Of a DNA stretch of 64,000 bases, positions 26,003-37,290 are shown in pieces (position 1 is the stretch's first letter; the number at the start of each line of letters is the position of its first letter). The position numbers were made by a program, and so were the translations under genes. The notes under the pieces are model-generated. The model searched no databases, was not told the origin of the DNA, and saw only the letters and a program-made list of their open reading frames with translations. This stretch comes from Acanthochromis polyacanthus (Eukaryota; Chordata; Actinopteri; Pomacentridae): contig NC_067131.1 of the NCBI RefSeq assembly GCF_021347895.1, positions 32,688,412-32,752,411 of the forward strand. The letters are read 5' to 3'.

Positions 26003-29000
26003 TATGCATCTTTTATTCCACCGTTTTACAGGCATCTGCTTTCTTTCTGTTGGCTGAGCAGAAGTCTATGTTAGCTTAAATAGTCTTAATTATTTAACAG
26101 GACATGATATGGATGCAGACATTTAGGCTGTGTGGATAAAACAACTGCACAGTCAAACAGCCACTTAATATTTAGGCTACTTTACAATGTAAAACATGAT
26201 CAACATGAAGTACCTCCATGAGATAATGCCGAGGTCTGACCTGTTTGAACAATGTTTTTATATTTCATCTTAAGCTTCTCCCCAGCAGGATTTCCCCTAA
26301 ATGAAATAACTTCATATTCTACCATTCCGACAGTTATTCCCTGTAATATTATTACGATGACAAAGGACTACATTTAAACTTACGCATTGATCCGGGCTGT
26401 TCTCCACGCCGTCTCTCTCTCTTTTACAGCTGCAGCGGTGTTGCACTTCTTTCTAAAAACGTGTCCAAACTCGCCATATGAGCGCGTTAAAAACTTCCAG
26501 TTCAAAAACGCAGCCTTTCGCTTCCCCGTTTCCATGGTGACTCGTCGAATCGGGGTTCCATTGATGCTGTCTTTTCAGACTTGCGGTGCACGCGCGTAAC
26601 TCCGAGTGAAACTACTCCGAGTTAATTAAACCAACTCAAACCAGCCGTTGTGAAACCGAAAACTCAGAGTTTTCTATCTCAGAATAGATCAACTATTGAG
26701 GAACTGTTGAGGAAGAAACTCAGAGTTTGTTAAACCTGCTTCATGAAACAGACCCCAGGTAAACAAACACTTAAACACAGGTAAACAAACAGGTAAACAA
26801 ACTGGGGGGATTTCCGGTTTCAGTAAAAAGACTCACAAAATGACTGGAGTCTGACATCAGCACTGTCAGTCTGTTCAGCACTCTGATTGGACGAGAGCGA
26901 CCCTGCACCACCGGCAGCTGATCAATCAGCTCGCTGATTGGACAGGGGACAGGGACTTCCTGCCAGCGAGATACACAGTCTTACAAAATAAAAGTCTTCA
27001 TACCTATAAAATAAAAGAGTGGGTTTGAACTGACCTGTTTCTTTTTGGATGACGGTTCAAACACATAGTTGATGGCGACGGTGGAGAACCCAACTAGAGG
27101 GAAGAGAACAACGTGAAGAGAGGCCGAGTAGAGAGAACAGAACAACGTGAAGAGAACCCGACTAGAGGGAACAGAACAACGTGAAGAGAACCCGACAAGA
27201 GAGAACAGAACAACGTGAAGAGAACCCGACTAGGGAGAACAGAACAGAACAACATGAAGAGAACCCGACTAGAGAGAACAGAACAACGTGAAGAGAACCC
27301 GACTAGAGAGAACAGAACAACGTGAAGAGAACCCGACTAGGGAGAACAGAACAGAACAACGTGAAGAGAACCCGACTAGAGAGAACAGAACAACGTGAAG
27401 AGAACCCGACTAGAGGGAACAGAATAGAACAACGTGAAGAGAACCCGACTAGAGAGAACAGAACAACGTGAAGAGAACCCGACTAGAGGGAACAGAACAG
27501 AACAACGTGAAGAGAACCCGACTAGAGGGAACAGAACAACGTGAAGAGAACCCGAATAGAGAGAACAGAACAACGTGAAGAGAACCCGACTAGAGGGAAC
27601 AGAACAGAACAACATGAAGAGAACCCGACTAGAGGGAAGAGAACAACGTGAAGAGAACCCGACTAGAGGGAACAGAACAGAACAACGTGAAGAGAACCCG
27701 ACGAGAGAGAACAGAACAGAACAACGTGAAGAGAACCCGACTAGAGGGAACAGAACAACATGAAGAGAACCCGACGAGAGAGAACAGAACAGAACAACGT
27801 GAAGAGAACCCGACGAGAGAGAACAGAACAGAACAACATGAAGAGAACCCGACGAGAGAGAACAGAACAGAACAACGTGAAGAGAACCCGACTAGAGAGA
27901 ACAGAACAACGTGAAGAGAACCCGACTAGAGAGAACAGAACAACGTGAAGAGAACCCGACTAGAGGGAACAGAACAACGTGAAGAGAACCCGAATAGAGA
28001 GAACAGAACAACGTGAAGAGAACCCGACTAGAGAGAAAAGAACAGAACAACGTGAAGAGAACCCGACTACAGAGAACAGAACAACGTGAAGAGAACCCGA
28101 CTAGAGAGGACAGAACAACGTGAAGAGAACCCGACTACAGAGAACAGAACAACGTGAAGAGAACCCGACGAGAGAGAACAGAACAACGTGAAGAGAGCCC
28201 GACTAGAGAGAACAGAACAACGTGAAGAGAACCCGACTAGAGAGAACAGAACAACGTGAAGAGAACCCGACTACAGAGAACAGAACAACGTGAAGAGAGC
28301 CTGACTAGAGAGAACAGAACAACGTGAAGAGAACCCGACTAGAGGGAACAGAACAACGTGAAGAGAACCCGACTAGAGAGAACAGAACAACGTGAAGAGA
28401 ACCCGACTAGAGAGAACAGAACAACGTGAAGAGAACCCGACTAGAGAGAACAGAACAGAACAACGTGAAGAGAACCCGACTAGAGAGAACAGAACAACGT
28501 GAAGAGAACCCGACTAGAGAGAACAGAACAACGTGAAGAGAACCCGACTACAGAGAACAGAACAACGTGAAGAGAGCCCGACTAGAGAGAACAGAACAAC
28601 GTGAAGAGAACCCGACTAGAGGGAACAGAACAACGTGAAGAGAACCCGACTAGAGAGAACAGAACAACGTGAAGAGAGCCCGACTAGAGGGAACAGAACA
28701 ACGTGAAGAGAACCCGACTAGAGAGAACAGAACAACGTGAAGAGAACCCGACTAGAGAGAACAGAACAACGTGAAGAGAGCCCGACGAGAGAGAACAGAA
28801 CAACGTGAAGAGAACCTGACGAGAGAACAGAACAGAACAACGTGAAGAGAGCCCGACTAGAGAGAACAGAACAGAACAACGTGAAGAGAACCCGACTAGA
28901 GAGAACAGAACAACGTGAAGAGAGCCCGACTAGAGGGAACAGAACAACATGAAGAGAACCCGACTAGAGAGAACAGAACAACGTGAAGAGAGCCCGACTA

Positions 29001-32000
29001 GAGAGAACAGAACAACGTGAAGAGAACCTGACGAGAGAACAGAACAGAACAACGTGAAGAGAACCCGACTAGAGAGGACAGAACAACGTGAAGAGAACCC
29101 GACTAGAGAGAACAGAACAACGTGAAGAGAACCCGACGAGAGAGAACAGAACAACGTGAAGAGAACCCGACTAGAGAGGACAGAACAACGTGAAGAGAAC
29201 CCGACTAGAGAGAACAGAACAACGTGAAGAGAACCCGACTACAGAGAACAGAACAACGTGAAGAGAACCTGACGAGAGAGAACAGAACAACGTGAAGAGA
29301 ACCCGACTAGAGGGAACAGAACAACGTGAAGAGAACCCGACTAGAGAGAACAGAACAACGTGAAGAGAACCCGACTAGAGAGAACAGAACAACACGAAGA
29401 GAACCCGACTAGAGAGAACAGAACAACGTGAAGAGAACCTGACGAGAGAACAGAACAGAACAACGTGAAGAGAGCCCGACTAGAGAGAACAGAACAGAAC
29501 AACGTGAAGAGAACCCGACTAGAGAGAACAGAACAACGTGAAGAGAGCCCGACTAGAGGGAACAGAACAACATGAAGAGAACCCGACTAGAGAGAACAGA
29601 ACAACGTGAAGAGAGCCCGACGAGAGAGAACAGAACAACGTGAAGAGAACCTGACGAGAGAACAGAACAGAACAACGTGAAGAGAGCCCGACTAGAGAGA
29701 ACAGAACAGAACAACGTGAAGAGAACCCGACTAGAGAGAACAGAACAGAACAACGTGAAGAGAGCCCGACTAGAGAGAACAGAACAGAACAACGTGAAGA
29801 GAACCCGACTAGAGAGAACAGAACAACGTGAAGAGAGCCCGACTAGAGAGAACAGAACAGAACAACGTGAAGAGAACCCGACTAGAGAGAACAGAACAAC
29901 GTGAAGAGAACCTGAATAGAGAGAACAGAACAACGTGAAGAGAACCCGACTAGAGGGAACAGAACAACGTGAAGAGAACCCGACTAGAGAGAACAGAACA
30001 ACATGAAGAGAACCCGACTAGAGAGAACAGAACAACGTGAAGAGAGCCCGACTGGAGGGAACAGAACAACGTGAAGAGAGCCCGACTGGAGGGAACAGAA
30101 CAACGTGAAGAGAACCCGACTAGAGGGAACAGAACAACATGAAGAGAACCCGACTAGAGGGAACAGAACAACGTGAAGAGAACCCGACTAGAGAGAACAG
30201 AACAACGTGAAGAGAACCCGACTAGAGAGAACAGAACAGAACAACATGAAGAGAACCCGACTAGAGGGAACAGAACAGAACAACATGAAGAGAACCCGAC
30301 GAGAGGGAACAGAACAGAACAACGTGAAGAGAGCCCGACTAGAGAGAACAGAACAACGTGAAGAGAACCCGACTAGAGAGAACAGAACAACGTGAAGAGA
30401 GCCCGACTAGAGAGAACAGAACAGAACAACGTGAAGAGAACCCGACTAGAGAGAACAGAACAACGTGAAGAGAACCCGACTAGAGAGAACAGAACAGAAC
30501 AACGTGAAGAGAACCCGACTAGAGAGAACAGAACAACGTGAAGAGAACCCGACTAGAGAGAACAGAACAACATGAAGAGAACCCGACTAGAGGGAACAGA
30601 ACAACGTGAAGAGAACCCGACTAGAGAGAACAGAACAACATGAAGAGAACCCGACTAGAGAGAACAGAACAGAACAACATGAAGAGAACCCGACTAGAGG
30701 GAACAGAACAGAACAACATGAAGAGAACCCGACTAGAGAGAACAGAACAACGTGAAGAGAACCCGACTAGAGAGAACAGAACAACATGAAGAGAACCCGA
30801 CTAGAGGGAACAGAACAGAACAACGTGAAGAGAACCTGACTAGAGAGAACAGAACAATGTGAAGAGAACCCGACTAGAGGGAACAGAACCGAACAACATG
30901 AAGAGAACCCGACTAGAGAGAACAGAACAACATGAAGAGAACCCGAATAGAGAGAACAGAACAGAACAACGTGAAGAGAACCCGACTAGAGAGAACAGAA
31001 CAACGTGAAGAGAACCCGACTAGAGAGAACAGAACAACATGAAGAGAACCCGACTAGAGGGAACAGAACAACGTGAAGAGAACCCGACTAGAGAGAACAG
31101 AACAGAACAACATGAAGAGAACCCGACTAGAGGGAACAGAACAGAACAACATGAAGAGAACCCGACTAGAGAGAACAGAACAACGTGAAGAGAACCCGAC
31201 TAGAGAGAACAGAACAACATGAAGAGAACCCGACTAGAGGGAACAGAACAGAACAACGTGAAGAGAACCTGACTAGAGAGAACAGAACAATGTGAAGAGA
31301 ACCCGACTAGAGGGAACAGAACCGAACAACATGAAGAGAACCCGACTAGAGAGAACAGAACAACGTGAAGAGAACCCGAATAGAGAGAACAGAACAGAAC
31401 AACGTGAAGAGAACCCGACTAGAGAGAACAGAACAACATGAAGAGAACCCGAATAGAGAGAACAGAACAGAACAACGTGAAGAGAACCCGACTAGAGAGA
31501 ACAGAACAACATGAAGAGAACCCGAATAGAGAGAACAGAACAGAACAACGTGAAGAGAACCCGACTAGAGAGAACAGAACAACATGAAGAGAACCCGAAT
31601 AGAGAGAACAGAACAGAACAACGTGAAGAGAACCCGACTAAAGAGAACAGAACAACGTGAAGAGAACCCGACGAGAGAGAACAGAACAACGCGAAGAGAA
31701 CCCGACTAGAGAGAACAGAACAGAACAACGTGAAGAGAACCCGACTAGAGAGAACAGAACAACGTGAAGAGAACCCGACTAGAGAGAACAGAACAGAACA
31801 ACGTGAAGAGAACCCGACTAGAGAGAACAGAACAACGTGAAGAGAACCTGACTAGAGAGAACAGAACAACGTGAAGAGAACCCGACTAGAGAGAACAGAA
31901 CAGAACAACGTGAAGAGAACCCGACTAGAGAGAACAGAACAACGTGAAGAGAGCCCGACTAGAGAGAACAGAACAGAACAACGTGAAGAGAACCCGACTA

Positions 32001-34458
32001 GAGAGAACAGAACAACGTGAAGAGAGCCCGACTAGAGAGAACAGAACAGAACAACGTGAAGAGAGCCCGACTAGAGAGAACAGAACAACGTGAAGAGAGC
32101 CCGACTAGAGAGAACAGAACAACATGAAGAGAACCCGACTAGAGAGAACAGAACAGAACAACATGAAGAGAACCCGACGAGAGGGAACAGAACAACATGA
32201 AGAGAACCCGACTAGAGAGAACAGAACAACATGAAGAGAACCCGACTAGAGGGAACAGAACAACGTGAAGAGAGCCCGACTAGAGAGAACAGAACAACAT
32301 GAAGAGAACCCGACGAGAGGGAACAGAACAGAACAACATGAAGAGAACCCGACGAGAGGGAACAGAACAGAACAACATGAAGAGAACCCGACTAGAGAGA
32401 ACAGAACAACGTGAAGAGAACCCGACTGGAGGGAACAGAACAACATGAAGAGAACCCGACTAGAGAGAACAGAACAACATGAAGAGAACCCGACTAGAGG
32501 CAACAGAACAGAACAACATGAAGAGAACCCGACTAGAGAGAACAGAACAACGTGAAGAGAACCCGACGAGAGGGAACAGAACAGAACAACATGAAGAGAA
32601 CCCGACGAGAGGGAACAGAACAGAACAACATGAAGAGAACCCGACTAGAGAGAACAGAACAGAACAACATGAAGAGAACCCGACTAGAGAGAACAGAACA
32701 ACATGAAGAGAACCCGAATAGAGAGAACAGAACAGAACAACGTGAAGAGAACCCGACTAGAGAGAACAGAACAACGTGAAGAGAGCCCGACTAGAGGGAA
32801 CAGAACAGAACAACGTGAAGAGAACCCGACTCGAGAGAACAGAACAACGTGAAGAGAACCCGACTAGAGAGAACAGAACAACGTGAAGAGAGCCCGAATA
32901 GAGAGAACAGAACAACGTGAAGAGAACCCGAATAGAGAGAACAGAACAACGTGAAGAGAACCCGACTCGAGGGAACAGAACAGAACAACGTGAAGAGAAC
33001 CCGACTCGAGAGAACAGAACAGAACAACGTGAAGAGAACCCGACTCGAGAGAACAGAACAGAACAACGTGAAGAGAACCCGAATAGAGAGAACAGAACAA
33101 CGTGAAGAGAACCCGACTCGAGGGAACAGAACAGAACAACGTGAAGAGAACCCGACTCGAGAGAACAGAACAGAACAACATGAAGAGAACCCGACTCGAG
33201 AGAACAGAACAGAACAACGTGAAGAGAACCCGACTCGAGAGAACAGAACAACGTGAAGAGAACCCGACTCGAGAGAACAGAACAACGTGAAGAGAACCCG
33301 ACTAGAGAGAACAGAACAACGTGAAGAGAGCCCGAATAGAGAGAACAGAACAACGTGAAGAGAACCCGACTCGAGGGAACAGAACAGAACAACGTGAAGA
33401 GAACCCGACTCGAGAGAACAGAACAACGTGAAGAGAACCCGACTCGAGAGAACAGAACAACGTGAAGAGAACCCGACTAGAGAGAACAGAACAACGTGAA
33501 GAGAGCCCGAATAGAGAGAACAGAACAACGTGAAGAGAACCCGAATAGAGAGAACAGAACAACGTGAAGAGAACCCGACTCGAGGGAACAGAACAGAACA
33601 ACGTGAAGAGAACCCGACTCGAGAGAACAGAACAGAACAACGTGAAGAGAACCCGACTCGAGAGAACAGAACAGAACAACGTGAAGAGAACCCGACTCGA
33701 GAGAACAGAACAGAACAACGTGAAGAGAACCCGAATAGAGAGAACAGAACAACGTGAAGAGAACCCGACTCGAGGGAACAGAACAGAACAACGTGAAGAG
33801 AACCCGACTCGAGAGAACAGAACAGAACAACATGAAGAGAACCCGACTCGAGAGAACAGAACAGAACAACGTGAAGAGAACCCGACTCGAGAGAACAGAA
33901 CAACGTGAAGAGAACCCGACTCGAGAGAACAGAACAACGTGAAGAGAACCCGACTAGAGAGAACAGAACAACGTGAAGAGAGCCCGAATAGAGAGAACAG
34001 AACAACGTGAAGAGAACCCGAATAGAGAGAACAGAACAACGTGAAGAGAACCCGACTCGAGGGAACAGAACAGAACAACATGAATGCTGTCTGGTTCAGG
34101 GTTCTTTAAAGGCTGTTTGGAGGTTCTTGTTGGTGTTCCTTGTTTTCTTTGGGTCATATTTGTTTGTAAACATCTGCAACTGTCTTTCTGATCAATGAGA
34201 ACGTTAAAGAAGCAGCCCGGTTGTGTGGTTCTGTGTTCATTTCGGCTGGAGAACGTGGAGAAGGTTCTCCGGTAACTGACTGATAGACAAACTCTAAAGT
34301 TGGTTTCAGAAAACAGCAAAGAAACGGGAACGGAACCCGGTGTGACGTCACCCGGGTACCGGCGGCCCAGACTCACGGTGAGCTGCGGTCTCTATGACGC
34401 CCTGCAGTCGGTTCCGGTCCGGAGAGAAAAGCACGTTCAGGTCCATAAACACCGACAT
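19301..34458 (-). CDS. rpp30: Ribonuclease P/MRP protein subunit p30
   Basis: Eleven coding exons, read downwards: 34458-34377, 27093-27035, 26959-26837, 23624-23553, 23472-23383, 23287-23171, 23092-23063, 22979-22942, 19661-19582, 19486-19415, 19341-19301. They join in frame to 804 nt (267 aa); human RPP30 has 268. Conserved blocks in order: MSVFMDLNVL and VIETAAH, then LGFSTVAINYVF, PVVQGRSRPI and NRLT, YRRFDLLAVQPTTEKLFH, DVDIVCISVTEKLPFIFKR, RDATMRRYTIANAV, NVILSSAAEK, ELRGPYDVTNLGLLFGLS, and a basic KKTRPDD tail. The family is a PHP/TIM-barrel-like protein of nuclear RNase P and RNase MRP, which act in tRNA 5' processing and rRNA maturation. All junctions are GT-AG. Introns are inflated by two minisatellites and a Harbinger element, so a gene with about 0.8 kb of coding sequence spans 15 kb. 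The last two exon boundaries are less certain than the rest. Confidence 0.95.
19681..22892. repeat. 3.2 kb 18/20-bp minisatellite in rpp30 intron 8
   Basis: About 170-180 copies of ACTGCAGTAAYACTCACT, with or without an extra CT before the next ACTGCAG. In rpp30 transcript orientation each unit carries GTGAGT, a consensus donor hexamer, followed by ATTACTGCAG, an acceptor-like end. The array starts about 20 bases upstream of the acceptor of the exon at 19,661 and extends to within 50 bases of the donor at 22,941, so it fills the intron. The region just downstream of the exon (19,500-19,575) holds related GTACT-rich sequence. Confidence 0.97.
24241..25329 (+). pseudogene. HARBI1-like Harbinger transposase, broken
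   Basis: Fragments in order: ILCVALRFFANGSFLYDV, VIGCID (first catalytic Asp), NRKSIHSINVQ, IICDAAYIISNVEATWSGS and VHDSRI (second Asp), LLGDRGYH (GDRGY motif), TRARVEMTIGLLKARFQSL (catalytic Glu) and ACVVLHN. Together they make up the DDE nuclease. A stop follows the ANGSFLYDV block. The residues after GCID are scrambled by a small indel, and the piece around 24,340-24,450 reads in two frames. Introns may exist at about 24,447-24,541 and 24,642-24,724. It is not expected to be active as it stands. Confidence 0.8.
25449..26535 (-). pseudogene. Harbinger Myb/SANT-like DNA-binding protein (partial)
   Basis: First exon 26535-26384 (minus) opens METGKRKAAFLNWKFL and continues GEFGHVFRKKCNTAAAVKER, ending at a GTAAGT donor. 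This is the trihelix-type Myb domain that Harbinger elements use to escort the transposase to DNA. A later open segment at 25670-25449 begins MAGQQQDGSSASTAQTD and may be a C-terminal exon. The middle of the protein could not be joined, so intactness is unknown. Confidence 0.6.
25927..25998. repeat. (TA)n microsatellite
   Basis: TA/ATGTATATA run of about 70 bases within the Harbinger element. Confidence 0.95.
27094..34084. repeat. 7 kb 34/39-bp minisatellite made of rpp30 exon-2 splice acceptors
   Basis: Roughly 190-200 tandem units of GAACAGAACAACGTGAAGAG then AACCCGACTAGAGA (34 bp), or 39 bp when GAACA is duplicated. On the rpp30 strand each unit reads GTTGTTCTGTTCTCTCTAG then TCGGGTTCTC. 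The true exon-2 acceptor reads GTTGTTCTCTTCCCTCTAG then TTGGGTTCTC. The repeat therefore contains the acceptor plus the first 10 bases of the exon, and the exon itself begins inside the last unit. Subfamilies are zoned: CTCGAG-bearing units only at 32.8-34.1 kb, and ATAGAG units at 30.9-34 kb. Stop-free repeat frames up to about 400 codons on the minus strand are a by-product. Confidence 0.97.
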
Positions 34459-34560
34459 GATGCCGCCGATACACGCATACACATGTGTGGAGCCGCAAGG
34501 CCTGCTGGGAGCTGGAGTCTTTCCGCCCAGTATCCGGAAGCTCACTGAGTTTAGTCGGGA
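34459..34560 (-). promoter_or_regulatory. Putative rpp30 promoter and 5' UTR
   Basis: On the minus strand the sequence upstream of the ATG contains GCTTCCGGATACTGGGCGGA, with an ETS-like CTTCCGG and GC content above the flanks. No TATA box is near. The ATG was chosen because it directly precedes SVFMDLNV, which aligns with the N terminus of vertebrate RPP30. Confidence 0.45.
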
Positions 34561-34978
34561 TTTCAAAATAAATTGTTACTTTTTTATTAGGCATAAAAAT
34601 AATGATAATAAATATGACGTATGTGTGTAATTATTTATAAATTAGACTATTTATACACTAAACTATTTAAAGTGAGGCATTCATTTGTCCGTGACATTTA
34701 TTAAAACCTACAGTTTGCTAATTTAACAACAACAATGATAATTAAAAAAATAATTTCTTGTGTTTTTTTACCTTTAAATGACAAAATATATAATAAAAAG
34801 ATGTCATTTTACCGTAAAATATAAATAAAACAAAAAATAAAGAGGAAAATAAATTCTGTGAATAAAATAATAATGAAAATAACAATTATTATGGTTATTG
34901 TTATTATTATTACTATTTATTGTGGGTTATTATTTAACCTTTGAATGACAAAAATGAATTAAATAGGGATACATTTTT

Positions 34979-35049
<71 letters not shown>

Positions 35050-35150
35050 TAAAAAATAAAGAGGAAAATAAATAAATTCTGTTGTTAATAATAATAATAA
35101 TAGTAACAATGTGGTGTGTCCGACAGGGGGCGACAGAGATGTGAGGCTGA
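34561..35150. other. AT-rich intergenic with (TG)n run
   Basis: Runs of ATAATAA, AAAATATAAATAAA and a (TG)n microsatellite at 34,984-35,042. The words AAATATAAA and AAGAGGAAAATAAAT occur on both sides of the TG run, suggesting a local duplication. No gene seen. Confidence 0.7.
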
Positions 35151-35845
35151 AAAACAACAACAGCAGAAGAAGAAGGCGGTGGAGGTCTCCTCGTTCTTCA
35201 GGTATTTATCAAACTTCACATTTATCTCGTTCTAGTCCGCTAAACTCTCTCTGAGCTGCGGATCGTTAGAACCGGACATCTGTTCTCTCTGGGTCCGAAC
35301 CGAACCGGAACTGAATCAAAGTTATCCGAACTGTGGAGCAGCAGAACGTTTCTGTTTGGTAAATATGAGCAGCAGAACCTCCAGGTCCACCTTAAAGTTC
35401 TCTAATCATCTATTTAAAGTTCTGGAAGAAACAAACCAACCGAGAATTCAGGTTTTAAAGGAGGTTCGGCTCGTTTCTGTCAACATGAACAGAAAAGAGG
35501 TTCGTCCAGCAGAAGGCGCTGCAGGTTCTCTCTCCTGGTGGAACACTTCAGTGCGTCCAATCAGAGCGCTGCAGTCAGACTCTGCAGATAACTCAAGGTA
35601 GTCCCAGGGTTCCTGTCTTCTGTTTATGAATGATGATCAGTCATCGAGACATCTACCCTCCCAGTGGCTGTTGTTCAATGGTTCCCTGGGTTCTAGCAGT
35701 CTCTGGTTCCTCGGGTTCTCGCAGTCTCTGGTTAACAGCGTTCTCCCATCATGGTCCTGGAATCATCTTCCTGAGGGTTAAACTAGAATCATTCACAGCC
35801 ATTAATGAGTTTAAGAACGTCATGGAGAACACAGTGAAGATAAGA
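35151..35845. other. Region upstream of nudt13, possible non-coding first exon
   Basis: It contains a candidate donor, CGTTCTTCAG followed by GTATTTAT, near 35,200. That donor could splice to the acceptor at 37,220, just upstream of the nudt13 start codon. An open frame at 35,356-35,601 has no recognisable motif. Weakly supported. Confidence 0.3.
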
Positions 35846-35924
35846 TGATCCTTTTACTACCCATGTCGGGAAATTTCCCGTGTTCCTTCAGCAATATACA
35901 GTAAATATAACAATTATACTAACA

Positions 35925-36042
35925 GAATGTCCAGGGTGTCCCCTGTCTTCAGTCAGCTGGGATAGACTCCAGCCCCCCCATGACCCTAGTGAGGATAAAG
36001 CGGTGAATAGAGGATGGATGGATGGATGGATGGATGGATGAA
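35925..36042 (+). mobile_element. L2/CR1-group LINE 3' tail
   Basis: CAGCTGGGATAGACTCCAGC, CCCATGACCCTAGTGAGGAT and AAGCGGTGAATAGA are followed by (GGAT)n. This is the familiar 3' end of teleost non-LTR elements with a GGATGGAT tail. It appears to sit inside another repeat: the flanks at 35,850-35,920 and 36,045-36,200 look like halves of one AT-rich interspersed sequence. Confidence 0.65.
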
Positions 36043-36207
36043 CAAACAATATGTACAAGCATGTAGGATGAACATGAATAAATAGAGAATTGCTGCACTA
36101 TAAATAAATGAGAGCAGTGCAAGGAAATGTGTTTATGTTAGCATCAGTTCAGTCTGACAGCAGATGGATGAAGGAGGAATGAGAGTCCCTGAACAGCTGT
36201 TAAGGTC

Positions 36208-37057
36208 TGTGTCCACTATGTTTGCTTTTCATGCACGGCAACGTACCGCACCTGAACATGTCACGGCCGGTGGGCGGTCACTAGTGGACCACAGCGTGGT
36301 CACATGACCGAGCTTTCAGCTGACAGTCCAGCAGATGAGTCTGATAAACGCAGCGGCTGGACCACAAACTCCCTTTTATTTCTAAAACACTAATGGTTAC
36401 GATGCGTGCTCAGATCCAGCTGTTAGAAGCTTCTCCTCTAGAGAACTGTGTTCAACACCTTCTTTAAGCTGCTTTCCTCCCCTGATTGGACAAACGCATC
36501 GACTCGGGGGCTGGTCTGCTCCTGGATTTCAAACCGGACCAACATGGCGGCTCGGCTGCAAACTTTGTCTATTATTACAAAACACTTCAGGGAAAAGTGT
36601 TTCTGAAATCATTTGAGGAGAGAAATAAGCTGCAGCAGCTGAATGTGTCCTGGTTTTATTTCACTGATGGTTAGTTTAGATGTTTGAGGACAGTTTCAGG
36701 ATGTGTGGAATCTCTGCATGCTGGAGTCCAGTCTATGTAAATGAGCTGCAGGTAAACACACCGGATCACAGCTGGAAACACCCCACATGTGGCATTCTGG
36801 TCCGGGTGTGGTGCGTTTCCATCTGTGATCCGGTGTGTTTACCTGCAGCTCATTTGCATAAAGTAGACTGGACTTCTACTTTATGTAAATTAGATGCGGC
36901 GTGCAGAGATTCCCCAAAAGCTCGGTCATGTGACCACGTAGTGACCTGCTGTTGCTGTCATGTGACCATGCTGTGGTCCACTAGTGACCGCCTGCTGGCC
37001 GTGTGATGTTCACATGTGATGCGGTGCCGTGTGGGAAAATCACATACAGTGGACACA
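36208..37057. mobile_element. 0.85 kb long-TIR non-autonomous DNA transposon (MITE-like)
   Basis: About 100-bp terminal inverted repeats begin TGTGTCCACT and end with the complement AGTGGACACA. They share GGCGGTCACTAGTGGACCAC, GTGGTCACATGACCGAGCTT and ACATG/CACGGCC blocks. The right arm carries an extra segment of about 34 bp repeating CATGTGACCA. A second internal hairpin lies at 36,728-36,779 and 36,815-36,871. There is no transposase. The superfamily is not identified and no target-site duplication could be fixed. Confidence 0.75.
36728..36871. repeat. Internal hairpin, about 52-bp arms
   Basis: Left arm contains GAGCTGCAGGTAAACACACC and GGATCACAGCTGGAAAC. The right arm is its reverse complement with few mismatches. 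The loop is about 35 bases. Confidence 0.85.
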
Positions 37058-37220
37058 CGGCTTCAGTCCGGTTTATTGTTTATTGTTTGTGTTCTATAGA
37101 ACTTTTAAATGCTGCAGCCTCGGCCTGGTTTCTGTTCTAAAACAGATCATCATCAAAATAACAGTGGTAATGATAAATACTAATAATAACAATAATGTCC
37201 AGGTGTTGTTTCACTTACAG

Positions 37221-37290
37221 GCAGCAGAACCAGTCCAGTCCGGTTCGGTCCAGTCCGGTTCGGTCCAGTCCGGTTCGGTCCAGTCCGGCC
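37221..37290 (+). repeat. nudt13 5' UTR exon with 15-bp tandem repeat
   Basis: After an acceptor (TTTCACTTACAG, ending 37,220) the leader carries about 3.5 copies of CCAGTCCGGTTCGGT up to 9 bases before the ATG. An acceptor this close to the start codon implies at least one upstream non-coding exon. Confidence 0.6.

Larger units (their letters stand above)
23725..26758 (+). mobile_element. PIF/Harbinger DNA transposon, degraded, inside rpp30 intron 3
   Basis: Terminal inverted repeats: the left end CTGGGGCCTGTTTCACGAAG and the reverse complement of the right end CTGGGGTCTGTTTCATGAAG match closely, followed by CAGGTT on both sides. Subterminal motifs AAACTCAGAGTTTTC and GTTTCACGAAG recur at both ends. 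It encodes the two proteins of the superfamily, convergently: a HARBI1-like nuclease on the plus strand and a Myb/SANT-like protein on the minus strand. A 3-bp target duplication, usual for Harbinger, could not be placed unambiguously. It was inserted in the opposite transcriptional sense to rpp30 relative to its transposase. Confidence 0.88.

Noticed and set aside
32757..34081. Minus-strand open frames of 211-404 codons (VLFTLFCSL repeats)
   Set aside because: By-product of the 34/39-bp minisatellite in rpp30 intron 1; no motif, start context or homology.
35356..35601. 81-codon frame upstream of nudt13
   Set aside because: No recognisable domain; it more likely lies in intron or leader sequence.
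36486..36674. 62-codon frame inside the long-TIR element as a transposase
   Set aside because: Too short and without catalytic motifs; the element looks non-autonomous.
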